A DNA stretch of 41,377 nucleotides from a virus. Both the position numbers and the translations under genes were made by a program. Positions 14,479 to 20,605 of this stretch are shown here, piece after piece; within the stretch, counting starts at the first letter, position 1; each line of letters begins with the position of its first letter. Under the pieces are notes generated by a model. That model searched no databases. It was not told where the DNA came from and worked only from the letters and a program-made list of their open reading frames with translations. The stretch spans positions 1 through 41,377 of IMG/VR virus record IMGVR_UViG_3300049734_000105. The stretch is one strand, 5' to 3'.

Positions 14479-14790
14479 TTACTCCTCCTCTGGTGCGGGC
14501 TGCTCTACCCAGGGATGAGCCGCAAGTTCCGCGATTGCCTTGACGTACTCGGCGCTACGTGACGGGCGCCATTGTCCGTCAACCTTGCTCTGATGCTCAA
14601 GGGCACCCACCGAATTGAGGCGACAGGTCCAGCCGTCTACGTTCACTACGTTGGGCACCCGTACCAGGGGCAGCGGAAACGTTTTGCGGATAGAGTTCTC
14701 CCACTTCTCGCCTAACTCGTCGGCCCATCCGTCCCGCAACCACGTCCGCACCGCTTCCCGCTGGAGCAACACCTTTTCCCGTTCGTCCAT
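14479..14790 (-). CDS. Hypothetical protein
   Basis: 103 aa from ATG 14790. It begins with a charged helix MDEREKVLLQREAVRTWLRD, continues through a mixed region VPNVVNVDGWTCRLNSVG and ends in an acidic tail. No family is recognised. It lies immediately downstream of the tRNA-like element at 14814-14897, which separates it from the preceding gene. Confidence 0.5.
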   Translation of the reverse strand: MDEREKVLLQREAVRTWLRDGWADELGEKWENSIRKTFPLPLVRVPNVVNVDGWTCRLNSVGALEHQSKVDGQWRPSRSAEYVKAIAELAAHPWVEQPAPEEE

Positions 14791-14813
14791 CTTGTGGTTC
14801 TCCTAGTTTGAAA

Positions 14814-14897
14814 TCGCGTGGCGGGAGTCGAACCCGCATGCCCGATCCTATCCCAGCACCCTGTCCGTGGCTTAAAACAACGCTCACGTTCACGCGA
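14814..14897 (-). other. tRNA-like element with perfect acceptor and T arms
   Basis: On the minus strand the 84-nt segment begins TCGCGTG and ends CACGCGA, a perfect 7-bp acceptor stem. Directly before the 3' strand is a perfect T arm GCGGG-TTCGACT-CCCGC (14837-14821). The geometry at the 3' end is exactly that of a tRNA and the total length fits a class II tRNA. However, no canonical D arm (no GG in the loop) or anticodon arm can be folded by eye, and no CCA follows. It may be a degenerate tRNA, a tRNA mimic or another structured RNA. Confidence 0.5.
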
Positions 14898-14904
14898 CCC
14901 TACT

Positions 14905-14940
14905 CTATCCCGCCGTTGGGGGGAGCCTCCGACGGGATAG
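14905..14940. repeat. Inverted repeat beside the tRNA-like element
   Basis: CTATCCCG (14905-14912) pairs with CGGGATAG (14933-14940) around a 20-base loop that itself contains a GGAG/CTCC pair. No T tract follows on either strand, so it is not an ordinary terminator. It fills the gap between the tRNA-like element and the next gene and may be part of the same structured RNA or an operator. Confidence 0.5.
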
Positions 14941-14943
14941 TAC

Positions 14944-15231
14944 CTACGCTACTCGCTCCGCTGCGCTCACCTTGTACTCCCACACCCCTGGTTGATGCGT
15001 CCGTCTCAGCCCAACCGCATGCGATCCGAACCGGGGCTTCCGCAAATCGCGTAACCGTGCGCTGACACTGGCCGTCGTCCCGCCGCATCGCTCCACCAGT
15101 TCGGCCAACGTGTGCCACCGTCCGTCCCGCATCACACCCCAGACCCGTTCCAGTTGGCCGGTGAGCCGGGCCTCGTCCAGTGTCGGCTCATACGTCGGGC
15201 CGTCGAACAGCGGACCCCAGACGGATGTCAC
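14944..15231 (-). CDS. Winged-helix DNA-binding protein
   Basis: 95 aa from GTG 15231 (GTGA overlap). Residues about 24-80 read QLERVWGVMRDGRWHTLAEL, then GGTTASVSARLRDLRKPRFG and a wing QPGVWEYKV, the small winged-helix pattern common in phage early operons. It probably binds DNA as an early regulator or accessory replication factor; the target is unknown. Confidence 0.65.
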   Translation of the reverse strand: MTSVWGPLFDGPTYEPTLDEARLTGQLERVWGVMRDGRWHTLAELVERCGGTTASVSARLRDLRKPRFGSHAVGLRRTHQPGVWEYKVSAAERVA

Positions 15232-16151
15232 GCGGCTTCCCAGTTCTTGATGACGCCCCGCAGCGACGAGCCCAGTCGGCGGTATGCTTTGGCGTCCACA
15301 ACCTCCAGCGTCTCGCTCTTGTAGAAGCGGCGGAACCGGGCCAGCTTCGTCTTGGACTTCCGATCCATCCAGCCCTTTACCTCGACGTAGTACTGGGTTC
15401 CGTCCAGCCGGGTCACCCGAAAGTCGGGGGTGTAACTTCTCACCCCGCGCTTGATGTGCTCAAACCAGAACGTCTCCGGTTCATAGTCCCACGCTGCAAT
15501 CCGCTTGTTCTTCAGCATGAGGTCCAGATAGCGAGCGTAGTTGGCTTCCCATGACGAGCGGAAGAACTGCCCGCCCAAGTCCTCGCGCCGACCGTACTTG
15601 CACCGGGAGTACACATTCCCACCGGCCCGGAGCCGCTGCGACATTGCCGCGCTGAGTCGGGTCCGCTCCGCGTCAGTCACCGTCCGCTGGAACTGGTGCA
15701 TTCCCAACGCCGCAAGGTTCTTCATGCGGGCCGATGCCGCGGCCCGGAACTCCGGTCCATGGGTCTTGCCCAGCATCCCACGCGGGTGTCCGTGTTCGGC
15801 TTGGTGCCGCTTGATGGCCTCGCTCTGTTTGGAGTAGTCCAGCCGACGGAGCTGATAACCGCTCCTGGGGGCGGGGGGCCAGTACTCTCCCTTGGCTCGC
15901 CAGATGGCCACGCTACTCCGCACCGCGTGGTCACCCATACCCAGCAGGATTCCTACCCCACGGAACCCTATCACGGGAATCCACTGACGGAGCCATGTCT
16001 TGCCCGCTTCGGTGAAGTAGCGACGACCTTGGGACTTGTGCCGCGCCCGCTTCCGGGGCGACTCGTGCCACCTCACCACCTCAACCGGCATTTCCCAAAG
16101 CGCCGTGTTGATGCTTCCGGGGTTGCGCTGTATCCGCTCTGAGGGGGTCAC
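15228..16151 (-). CDS. PD-(D/E)XK-like endonuclease with NUMOD3-like segment
   Basis: 307 aa from GTG 16151, coupled on both sides by GTGA. The C-terminal 120 residues contain FRSSWEANYARYLDLML, AAWDYEPETFWFE, then YTPDFRV and QYYVEVKGWMDRKSK, the D...ExK arrangement of a PD-(D/E)XK nuclease. The middle carries RGMLGKTHGPEFR, similar to the NUMOD3 DNA-binding module of homing endonucleases. The N-terminus is very basic. It may be a homing-type or recombination nuclease. Its place next to annealing and Gp157 genes also permits a recombination role. Confidence 0.7.
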   Translation of the reverse strand: MTPSERIQRNPGSINTALWEMPVEVVRWHESPRKRARHKSQGRRYFTEAGKTWLRQWIPVIGFRGVGILLGMGDHAVRSSVAIWRAKGEYWPPAPRSGYQLRRLDYSKQSEAIKRHQAEHGHPRGMLGKTHGPEFRAAASARMKNLAALGMHQFQRTVTDAERTRLSAAMSQRLRAGGNVYSRCKYGRREDLGGQFFRSSWEANYARYLDLMLKNKRIAAWDYEPETFWFEHIKRGVRSYTPDFRVTRLDGTQYYVEVKGWMDRKSKTKLARFRRFYKSETLEVVDAKAYRRLGSSLRGVIKNWEAA

Positions 16152-16399
16152 CGGGCGACACCGCACTTGAGGCAGTAGACATACACGCCGCCAGCGGCAT
16201 TCCACTGGTGAGCGCACCCCTCGGTCCTCCGTCTCCGTCCCACGTACACCCGCTTCACTGGTTCCCCATGTTTAATGGTCAACGCCTCAGTACACTCCCA
16301 CTTCCCGGAGGTGACCGTGGGGAACACCATGACCTGACACTGGTAGAGGTCGGACCAGAAGTGGCGCAACCGGGTGTCCATCGGCACGGTGACGCTCAC
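16148..16399 (-). CDS. Small protein with C-terminal CxHxW/CxxCG knuckle
   Basis: 83 aa from GTG 16399 (GTGA overlap with the Gp157 stop). The N-terminal region (DTRLRHFWSDLYQCQVM, VKRVYVGRRRR) is mixed. The end CAHQWNAAGGVYVYCLKCG repeats the knuckle of the proteins at 9357 and 14272. No function is known. Confidence 0.55.
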   Translation of the reverse strand: MSVTVPMDTRLRHFWSDLYQCQVMVFPTVTSGKWECTEALTIKHGEPVKRVYVGRRRRTEGCAHQWNAAGGVYVYCLKCGVAR

Positions 16400-16941
16400 C
16401 GGAACCTCACAGAGCTGGAGCGTGGTTCAAGCCGGGCCACGATGTTGCCGTCTACGGTCAACTCCACCGGGTCCAGGTCTCCCGTGGTGTTCTGTTCCGC
16501 CATCTCCCGCAACTTCCCGGTGTCGGCTTCGATGGTGACGACTTGGAACTCAGCCGGCAGTTGCTCCGGGGCAACGATCAGCGTCAGGGACCGCATGCCG
16601 CCGTTGGCCTGGATTGCCGCTTTCCAGATGTGGCCCCGGATCTCCTTCACGCCCCGGGCCTGCATGTAGTCGAACAGGCGGGAGCGGAGCCGGGCCACCA
16701 GGTTCTCGCTCGTCTTGCGCTTGTCCCGGAGCGCGTTTTCTTCGTCCTTCAACGCCCTTTGGTAGGCGTCCTGAGAGCGGCAAAGACTCGCATAGGCGTC
16801 GATCTTGTCGGCTTGCAGCTCGCCCAGCTCGGCAAACTTGGCCTCCACCTCTTCGGTCCACTCGCCGCCCGTCTCAATGAGGATGGCCTCGAGCGAGGCA
16901 AACTCTTCGCCCAGTTCGTACAGGCTAGAACGGGAGGTCAT
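16396..16941 (-). CDS. Siphovirus Gp157-like protein
   Basis: 181 aa from ATG 16941, chosen because GGAAGGGGG lies upstream; it overlaps the annealing-protein stop by 17 bp. The pattern SLYELGEEFASLEAIL, a long central coiled coil with DAYASLCRSQDAYQRALKDE, and VARLRSRLFDYMQARG followed by an immunoglobulin-like end matches the Gp157 family, associated with phage recombination operons and phage resistance in Streptococcus. Its pairing with an annealing protein fits that setting. Confidence 0.78.
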   Translation of the reverse strand: MTSRSSLYELGEEFASLEAILIETGGEWTEEVEAKFAELGELQADKIDAYASLCRSQDAYQRALKDEENALRDKRKTSENLVARLRSRLFDYMQARGVKEIRGHIWKAAIQANGGMRSLTLIVAPEQLPAEFQVVTIEADTGKLREMAEQNTTGDLDPVELTVDGNIVARLEPRSSSVRFR

Positions 16942-17653
16942 CTTCGCCCCCTTCCAGTGCCGCGGGAACCTCATCGATCGGACTCAGCACTTCCCGGCAC
17001 GCGGCGATCAGATCCGCGAACTTCTTGGCGTCTTTCTGCTCGCACCACACGACCGTGCTCTCCAGGTCTGCCCGCGGCACGTCGGCCAACCGCTCGCCTT
17101 TGTGCTTCCCGAACGGCATCAGCTTGTCGCCTGCCGTCTTGGGCGGGCCGCTCTTGGTCATCTCTTCCGCAGAGACTTCGCCCATGGCGATGAGATTGGA
17201 CACGGCGCGATTGGTGGCCCGGGTCTCTGCCGTGGCGATGGCGTCGGCAATAGTGATCTTGCGCCGCCCCGTCTCTTCGTCCGTGGCGCACGCGCCCACC
17301 GCTTCCGCGCTCTGGCCCCAGGGAGCGACGGCCCGCACCGTCACCGTGGCGCAGAATTGCGCGTCCGTCGTGGTCAGCCATTCCTTAGCGATGTGGCGCA
17401 CTTCGGTGGAGATGTTGAAATGCCGCTGCAGCTTCCTCCACGCGCTCTTCTTCTTGAACTCCCGCGCGCCCTCCTTCTGCACGTCGTTCGGCCCGATCAG
17501 TGCCCGGCACGCCGCGTCGTAGGCGTGCGCGAGCTTCTGCTGGTGGTCTAGTGCCCCGGGCGTGCTGATCGTGGCGAGGTACGACGGGAGGTCGAACGTC
17601 TTGACCTCCATGATTTCCCCGGTCTCCCGGGAGACAATTGCCGTGCTGGTCAT
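16925..17653 (-). CDS. Putative single-strand annealing protein (Rad52/ERF-type) with SSB-like tail
   Basis: 242 aa from ATG 17653, with AGAGGA 5 bases upstream. The N-terminal 150 residues include FKKKSAWRKLQRHFNI and ETRATNRAVSNLIAMGEVS, a pattern common to phage recombination proteins thought to anneal single strands. A DUF3820-like block MPFGKHKGERLADVP follows, as in the C-terminal part of exonuclease X-type proteins. The protein ends EGGEDDLPF, an acidic tip like that of bacterial SSB which recruits DNA-repair partners. The three parts suggest a recombinase that docks host SSB-binding enzymes; the Rad52/ERF assignment is by resemblance only. Confidence 0.68.
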   Translation of the reverse strand: MTSTAIVSRETGEIMEVKTFDLPSYLATISTPGALDHQQKLAHAYDAACRALIGPNDVQKEGAREFKKKSAWRKLQRHFNISTEVRHIAKEWLTTTDAQFCATVTVRAVAPWGQSAEAVGACATDEETGRRKITIADAIATAETRATNRAVSNLIAMGEVSAEEMTKSGPPKTAGDKLMPFGKHKGERLADVPRADLESTVVWCEQKDAKKFADLIAACREVLSPIDEVPAALEGGEDDLPF

Positions 17654-17693
17654 GCTGTCCTCTTTCGTTGGTTCGGCCTTGTGGCCGAAGGTC

Positions 17694-17906
17694 CTAGCTT
17701 GCCCTTCCCCCATCCAGCAGTTTCACCGCTGGCCTCGTCGAAGCCGCCTCGGAAACCGCGTGCAAGAATCGCAAGCGCATAGCCTCCCGCTCGCACCACA
17801 CCAGCCGCGCCCGGAGCTGTTCCGCTTCCTGCTCCAGTTCCGCCGCCGCCTGGAGGGAATTGTCCGCGACGTACTTCGATATGGTGTTGTGGCTGACCGG
17901 GGTCAC
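17694..17906 (-). CDS. Small coiled-coil protein
   Basis: 70 aa from GTG 17906 (GTGA overlap). It begins TPVSHNTISKYVADN, which resembles a short HTH recognition segment. It then forms a coiled coil (LQAAAELEQEAEQLRARL). Possibly a small DNA-binding dimer; not assigned to a family. Confidence 0.5.
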   Translation of the reverse strand: MTPVSHNTISKYVADNSLQAAAELEQEAEQLRARLVWCEREAMRLRFLHAVSEAASTRPAVKLLDGGRAS

Positions 17907-18127
17907 GCTGCCGCCTTCCGGGCCTCAATCACCTTGACCCGATCCGCACACGCCTGGATCGCTGCTCTCAGGCTCAGGTTGTGCGCCGATGCGACCACGC
18001 AATACACCCCACCGTGATAGCCCCACACGAGCACACCGAACATCCCATCCCGGAATCCCACGTCCGCGAAGTTCTTCGACAGGAAGTCCAGCATCTCGCC
18101 GTCGGTCAGTTCAGGCTTCAGTGTCAT
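17903..18127 (-). CDS. Hypothetical protein
   Basis: 74 aa from ATG 18127. The sequence TLKPELTDGEMLDFLSKNF, then a glycine-rich beta stretch (MFGVLVWGYHGGVYCVV) and a C-terminal helix ACADRVKVIEARKAAA suggests a small alpha/beta fold. No family is recognised. It overlaps the upstream acidic protein gene by 17 bp. Confidence 0.5.
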   Translation of the reverse strand: MTLKPELTDGEMLDFLSKNFADVGFRDGMFGVLVWGYHGGVYCVVASAHNLSLRAAIQACADRVKVIEARKAAA

Positions 18128-18317
18128 CGTGTCCCTCCCGGTCCATGTCGTCCATGAACCGCTGGTAATCCTCATACGTCCCACCGAAGTAGCAGTCTTG
18201 GGCGCAATCGCCTTTCCAGTCGTCCGCATCTCCCGGGTCTTCTTGCCAATCATCGTCGTCGTCTTCGTCGTACCAATCGCCGTCCGTCAATTCGTCGGAA
18301 TCCGTGGCGTGGCTCAC
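18111..18317 (-). CDS. Very acidic small protein
   Basis: 68 aa from GTG 18317 (GTGA overlap). The product is dominated by Asp and Glu (GDWYDEDDDDDWQEDPGDAD), with two cysteines and a YEDYQRFMDDM segment. Such highly acidic small phage proteins can mimic DNA or bind basic host proteins, for example anti-restriction proteins of the Ocr or Ard type, but there is no specific motif here. Confidence 0.5.
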   Translation of the reverse strand: MSHATDSDELTDGDWYDEDDDDDWQEDPGDADDWKGDCAQDCYFGGTYEDYQRFMDDMDREGHDDTEA

Positions 18318-18529
18318 CAGTACCCCCGCGCTAGTATGTCGGCTATCTCCTCATCCGTCTCACCCGTGACCCGGTGGGCCGGTACAAGCATTCCGTTGGG
18401 GTCCAGCGTTAGGACGGGATGGCTCCGCTTGCGTGCGGCCTCCCGCTTCTGGTCCTGGTGGGTCAGATAGGCCCCGGTAGCGAGCGCCGCACAGAACCCG
18501 ACAAACACGCCGGCCGCAAAGTCCATCAT
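18314..18529 (-). CDS. Small single-span membrane protein
   Basis: 71 aa from ATG 18529, overlapping the preceding stop as ATGA. Residues 3-22 form a hydrophobic span (FAAGVFVGFCAALATGAYL), followed by a basic cytoplasmic segment (QDQKREAARKRSH) and a soluble tail. No function is known. Confidence 0.55.
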   Translation of the reverse strand: MMDFAAGVFVGFCAALATGAYLTHQDQKREAARKRSHPVLTLDPNGMLVPAHRVTGETDEEIADILARGYW

Positions 18530-18621
18530 TGGATTACCCACAGGGTCCACGTCGCCAGCAGAACCACAAAGGCGAACGCGGCAAAGGCGAGCAGGATGAT
18601 GTTCCGGTCGGTGCGATTCAT
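18526..18621 (-). CDS. 31-aa membrane peptide
   Basis: ATG 18621 to TGA 18526. The start overlaps the upstream stop as TGATG and the end overlaps the next ATG as ATGA. The product is a short basic head followed by one hydrophobic span (NIILLAFAAFAFVVLLATW). The double coupling makes it likely to be translated. Confidence 0.5.
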   Translation of the reverse strand: MNRTDRNIILLAFAAFAFVVLLATWTLWVIQ

Positions 18622-18827
18622 CACGCCACCCGCTTCAGGATGACTTCTAGGGTTGGCGTGTACTGTCCCGCACTGGGCTTGGAGGCGAACGGGGCCATTT
18701 TGTTGTCCCGTACCGCGCCGATGTATTGGATGATCAGAACGCGATCATTCAGCTTGAGGTCGGCGTCAAACGGCGTGACGCACAACTCCTCAAACGTCAT
18801 GCTTCTTACCCAAGCGTCGGCGGTCAT
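18621..18827 (-). CDS. Hypothetical protein
   Basis: 68 aa from ATG 18827 (ATGA overlap upstream). It reads TADAWVRSMTFEELCVTPFD, then beta-rich NDRVLIIQYIGAVRD and YTPTLEVILKRV. It resembles a small beta-sheet protein; no family is recognised. Confidence 0.5.
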   Translation of the reverse strand: MTADAWVRSMTFEELCVTPFDADLKLNDRVLIIQYIGAVRDNKMAPFASKPSAGQYTPTLEVILKRVA

Positions 18828-18904
18828 AGCATCTCCACTCGGATTTGTGCCAGCCGACGCCGGAGCGTGCGACGATACCACCAACGACGGAGCCAGTTAA
18901 ACAC
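18824..18904 (-). CDS. Possible 26-aa arginine-rich peptide
   Basis: GTG 18904 to TGA 18824, overlapping the next ATG as ATGA and the upstream stop by 8 bp. The product MFNWLRRWWYRRTLRRRLAQ is unusually rich in arginine and tryptophan and would form a cationic amphipathic helix. The small size leaves doubt that it is a gene. Confidence 0.35.
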   Translation of the reverse strand: MFNWLRRWWYRRTLRRRLAQIRVEML

Positions 18905-19097
18905 GGTCGGCCTCCTGTCTTTTACTAGCGGCGACGATAGGGCGGAGTGGGCGGATAACCCGTTCCAGAAAACACCCGGTGCAGAGGTCACACCTCCAAT
19001 CACCGCCCTCATCCTCGAAACCGGCGTACCAACTGAGCGAGCACATGGGTGTGGTACTCTCCTTGCCGCACACGTCGCACCGATACGTGGCGCTCAC
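18897..19097 (-). CDS. Zinc-finger protein
   Basis: 66 aa from GTG 19097 (GTGA overlap). CDVC at the N-terminus and CDLCTGC about 30 residues later form a probable zinc site. A basic tail IRPLRPIVAASKRQ follows. The much longer open frame upstream has random composition (GGSAQVGPLGHLP) and is a shadow of the neighbouring gene, which favours the short form. Confidence 0.6.
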   Translation of the reverse strand: MSATYRCDVCGKESTTPMCSLSWYAGFEDEGGDWRCDLCTGCFLERVIRPLRPIVAASKRQEADRV

Positions 19098-19507
19098 CGT
19101 TCGGCCTCCTCTTCTGCCCGTAACTGTGACGCCAGCGCCATGTCGGCCGATGCTTCCTTCTCCAGTGCTAGGATCAGCGTCCTTCTGGTGTCCGACTTGT
19201 CGCCGTCGTTGTCGTTCAGGTAGGCACCCATGGCCACGTTCTGTGCGGCGTCGAGTTCGATCTGTTCTTGCAGGGCCACCTCGGACTCCATCCGGGCCAG
19301 CTCCCCCATGAGCGGAGCCAACCACTGCCGACCCTTGACCGGCCCCAGTTCCCGGATGATGTCCAACGCCTTGGCCCGGACGCCCCGTTCCCCGTGGTAG
19401 ATGGCCCAATGGGCCGACTTGGGCTGAACCCCCCACCTCCGAGCGAGCCGAACATCTACCGTATCCCCCGGGTGGTGGTTTGATGGGTTTTTGTCAGGGC
19501 TTAACAT
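19094..19507 (-). CDS. Putative early regulator, first gene of the leftward early operon proper
   Basis: 137 aa from ATG 19507. Residues 15-55 (TVDVRLARRWGVQPKSAHWA, then RAKALDIIREL) have the look of a divergent helix-turn-helix. The rest is a long acidic/alanine-rich helix ending in AEEEAER. It follows the terminator at 19585-19617, so its expression may depend on read-through from the upstream promoter or on a weak local one. A CII- or N-like role would fit the position but no such homology is visible. Confidence 0.55.
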   Translation of the reverse strand: MLSPDKNPSNHHPGDTVDVRLARRWGVQPKSAHWAIYHGERGVRAKALDIIRELGPVKGRQWLAPLMGELARMESEVALQEQIELDAAQNVAMGAYLNDNDGDKSDTRRTLILALEKEASADMALASQLRAEEEAER

Positions 19508-19584
19508 GGTTCGTTATGTCCCCTCTTAGTGCGGTCCCGGACTCCGTTCGGTGGGGTCACATTTGCTAACACTCACCCACCTAC

Positions 19585-19617
19585 AAAACGACCCGCCCCC
19601 CAAGGGAAGGGCGGGTC
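19585..19617 (-). terminator. Rho-independent terminator after the RHH gene
   Basis: On the minus strand GACCCGCCC (19617-19609) pairs with GGGCGGGTC (19598-19590) across a 10-base loop, and GTTTTG follows (19589-19584). The stem is 9 bp of almost pure GC. It is placed just 6 bp past the stop of the RHH gene at 19623. It would limit leftward early transcription to the RHH gene unless antitermination or read-through occurs. The surrounding gap 19508-19622 contains no gene. Confidence 0.85.
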
Positions 19618-19622
19618 ACGCC

Positions 19623-19820
19623 TTATGCGGCGTTGCCGAGGGTCAAATCCACGTCGCGCCGAACGGCCCGGCGGATGTAGCCCGTGACGGTCAGGTCCAA
19701 GTGCTCACGCTCATTGGTGGCCTGGGTGGCCTCCTGGATGCGCTGGAACAGTTCCCCGTCCCAGCGGATGGTCAGGCCCCTGTCCGGTAACTGATTGCTT
19801 TTATTGCGGTCGTCATCCAT
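19623..19820 (-). CDS. Ribbon-helix-helix (Arc-like) regulator
   Basis: 65 aa from ATG 19820. The segment GLTIRWDGELFQRIQEATQA, then LDLTVTGYIRRAVRRDVDLT follows the RHH pattern of a beta strand plus two helices with a polar-aromatic strand motif. Dimeric RHH proteins bind DNA and often repress their own promoter. It is the first gene leftward from the divergent control region and is followed by a terminator, the position of a Cro- or Arc-like lytic-switch protein. Confidence 0.75.
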   Translation of the reverse strand: MDDDRNKSNQLPDRGLTIRWDGELFQRIQEATQATNEREHLDLTVTGYIRRAVRRDVDLTLGNAA

Positions 19821-19830
19821 TGAGGATACC

Positions 19831-19911
19831 TTGTGCGTTACGGTGTAATGCCGACTAGGGCTAGACGGCCCTCACACGACACACGATACCGGGTAACGCG
19901 TAGCGTGTCAA
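19831..19911. promoter_or_regulatory. Divergent switch region: leftward promoter and candidate operators
   Basis: On the minus strand TTGACA (19911-19906), 17 bases, TATCGT (19888-19883) is a strong sigma70-type promoter reading into the RHH gene. The heptamer GTAACGC (19893-19899), within the promoter spacer, is matched by its inverted copy GCGTTAC at 19835-19841, suggesting paired operator sites. No convincing rightward -35/-10 for the XRE gene was found, although it must start nearby. The distance between operator copies (about 58 bp) would permit cooperative binding or looping. Confidence 0.65.
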
Positions 19912-19919
19912 GAGGACGA

Positions 19920-20144
19920 ATGTCTGACATCCCGTGGGCGGAGGCGATCAGACGCCGACGCCTAGAGCTGGGGTTAACCCAGGAGGCGCTGGCGCAGCGA
20001 TGCGGGACAACGCAATCCACCGTCCAACGGTGGGAACGGGGGTCGCTCCCGAGTTTTGACCAGATCTTGAGCCTTGCCGCCGCCCTGCAGTGGACAGCGG
20101 ACGAGGTGTTGCGGGCGGGGGCTACCTACAGCCCCGCCATGTGA
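19920..20144 (+). CDS. XRE-family repressor (likely lysogeny repressor)
   Basis: 74 aa from ATG 19920, with AGAGGA three bases upstream; an upstream in-frame ATG at 19833 would run through the promoter. WAEAIRRRRLELGLTQEALA, then RCGTTQSTVQRWERGSLPSF is a classic XRE helix-turn-helix. There is no C-terminal dimer or protease domain, so it is not a LexA-cleavable CI type. It is the first of very few plus-strand genes and lies divergent to the early operon, as expected for the prophage repressor. Confidence 0.8.
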   Translation: MSDIPWAEAIRRRRLELGLTQEALAQRCGTTQSTVQRWERGSLPSFDQILSLAAALQWTADEVLRAGATYSPAM

Positions 20145-20237
20145 AAGGCTGACGAACGACGAATCCACTAGATTGGGGGATGGTGGTTTGATGGACCGAC
20201 TGGGCATGCTAGGGTGGTGGGCAACATGGGAGGGGTT

Positions 20238-20381
20238 ATGGCATGGCTGGCGTGGTTGTTGTGCCTGTTCGCGGCGTGTGGTGGCTCCCCGACGGAGCCG
20301 GCCCAAGAGATCGGGGACGCGGAACAGTGCGTCCGGTGGGAATCCCGGAACGGAATGGCGGTCTGTGTGGAGTGGCGATGA
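20238..20381 (+). CDS. Small lipoprotein downstream of the repressor
   Basis: 47 aa from ATG 20238, preceded by GGGAGGGG. The N-terminus MAWLAWLLCLFAACGGSPTE is a short signal with a lipobox-like LFAAC, after which the mature protein would start at cysteine. Two more cysteines (EQCVRW, AVCVEW) could form a disulfide. It is on the same strand as the repressor, so it is probably expressed in the lysogen. Host-surface or superinfection-exclusion roles are possible. The 20145-20237 gap holds no other gene. Confidence 0.6.
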   Translation: MAWLAWLLCLFAACGGSPTEPAQEIGDAEQCVRWESRNGMAVCVEWR

Positions 20382-20605
20382 TTCCGAACCCGATGATGTG
20401 GCAGGACTGGTTGATGCTGGCCCTCTGGACCTACGTGTACCTCCCCATCCTCCCCATCCTTATATATGCGGTGCTCATCGGGTACGTGATTCTTACTCCC
20501 CGCCTCTCCATTGCTGATCGTTCAGAAGGTGAATCGGCCGGGTTTCCGCGAAATGGGTTAGGCCCGCGCCGGTCACTTCCACCCCCCAGTCGCTCGCCAG
20601 GGTAG
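20378..20605 (+). CDS. Small membrane protein coupled to the lipoprotein
   Basis: 75 aa from ATG 20378, overlapping the lipoprotein stop as ATGA. Residues 9-42 are hydrophobic (WLMLALWTYVYLPILPILIY, then AVLIGYVILT), consistent with one or two membrane spans, followed by a basic soluble tail. The last 113 bp run antisense to the end of the SPFH gene. With the lipoprotein it may form a lysogenic-conversion pair; a function is not assigned. Confidence 0.5.
   Translation: MIPNPMMWQDWLMLALWTYVYLPILPILIYAVLIGYVILTPRLSIADRSEGESAGFPRNGLGPRRSLPPPSRSPG

Noticed and set aside
14814-14897. tmRNA end or ordinary tRNA
   Set aside because: No tag-peptide frame or tmRNA 5' sequence is present, and no anticodon arm with U33 could be drawn. 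Kept only as a tRNA-like element.
18897-19436. Long form of the zinc-finger gene starting at 19436
   Set aside because: The first 113 residues are compositionally random and antiparallel in sense to the adjacent coding frame. GTG 19097 with the GTGA overlap is the better start.
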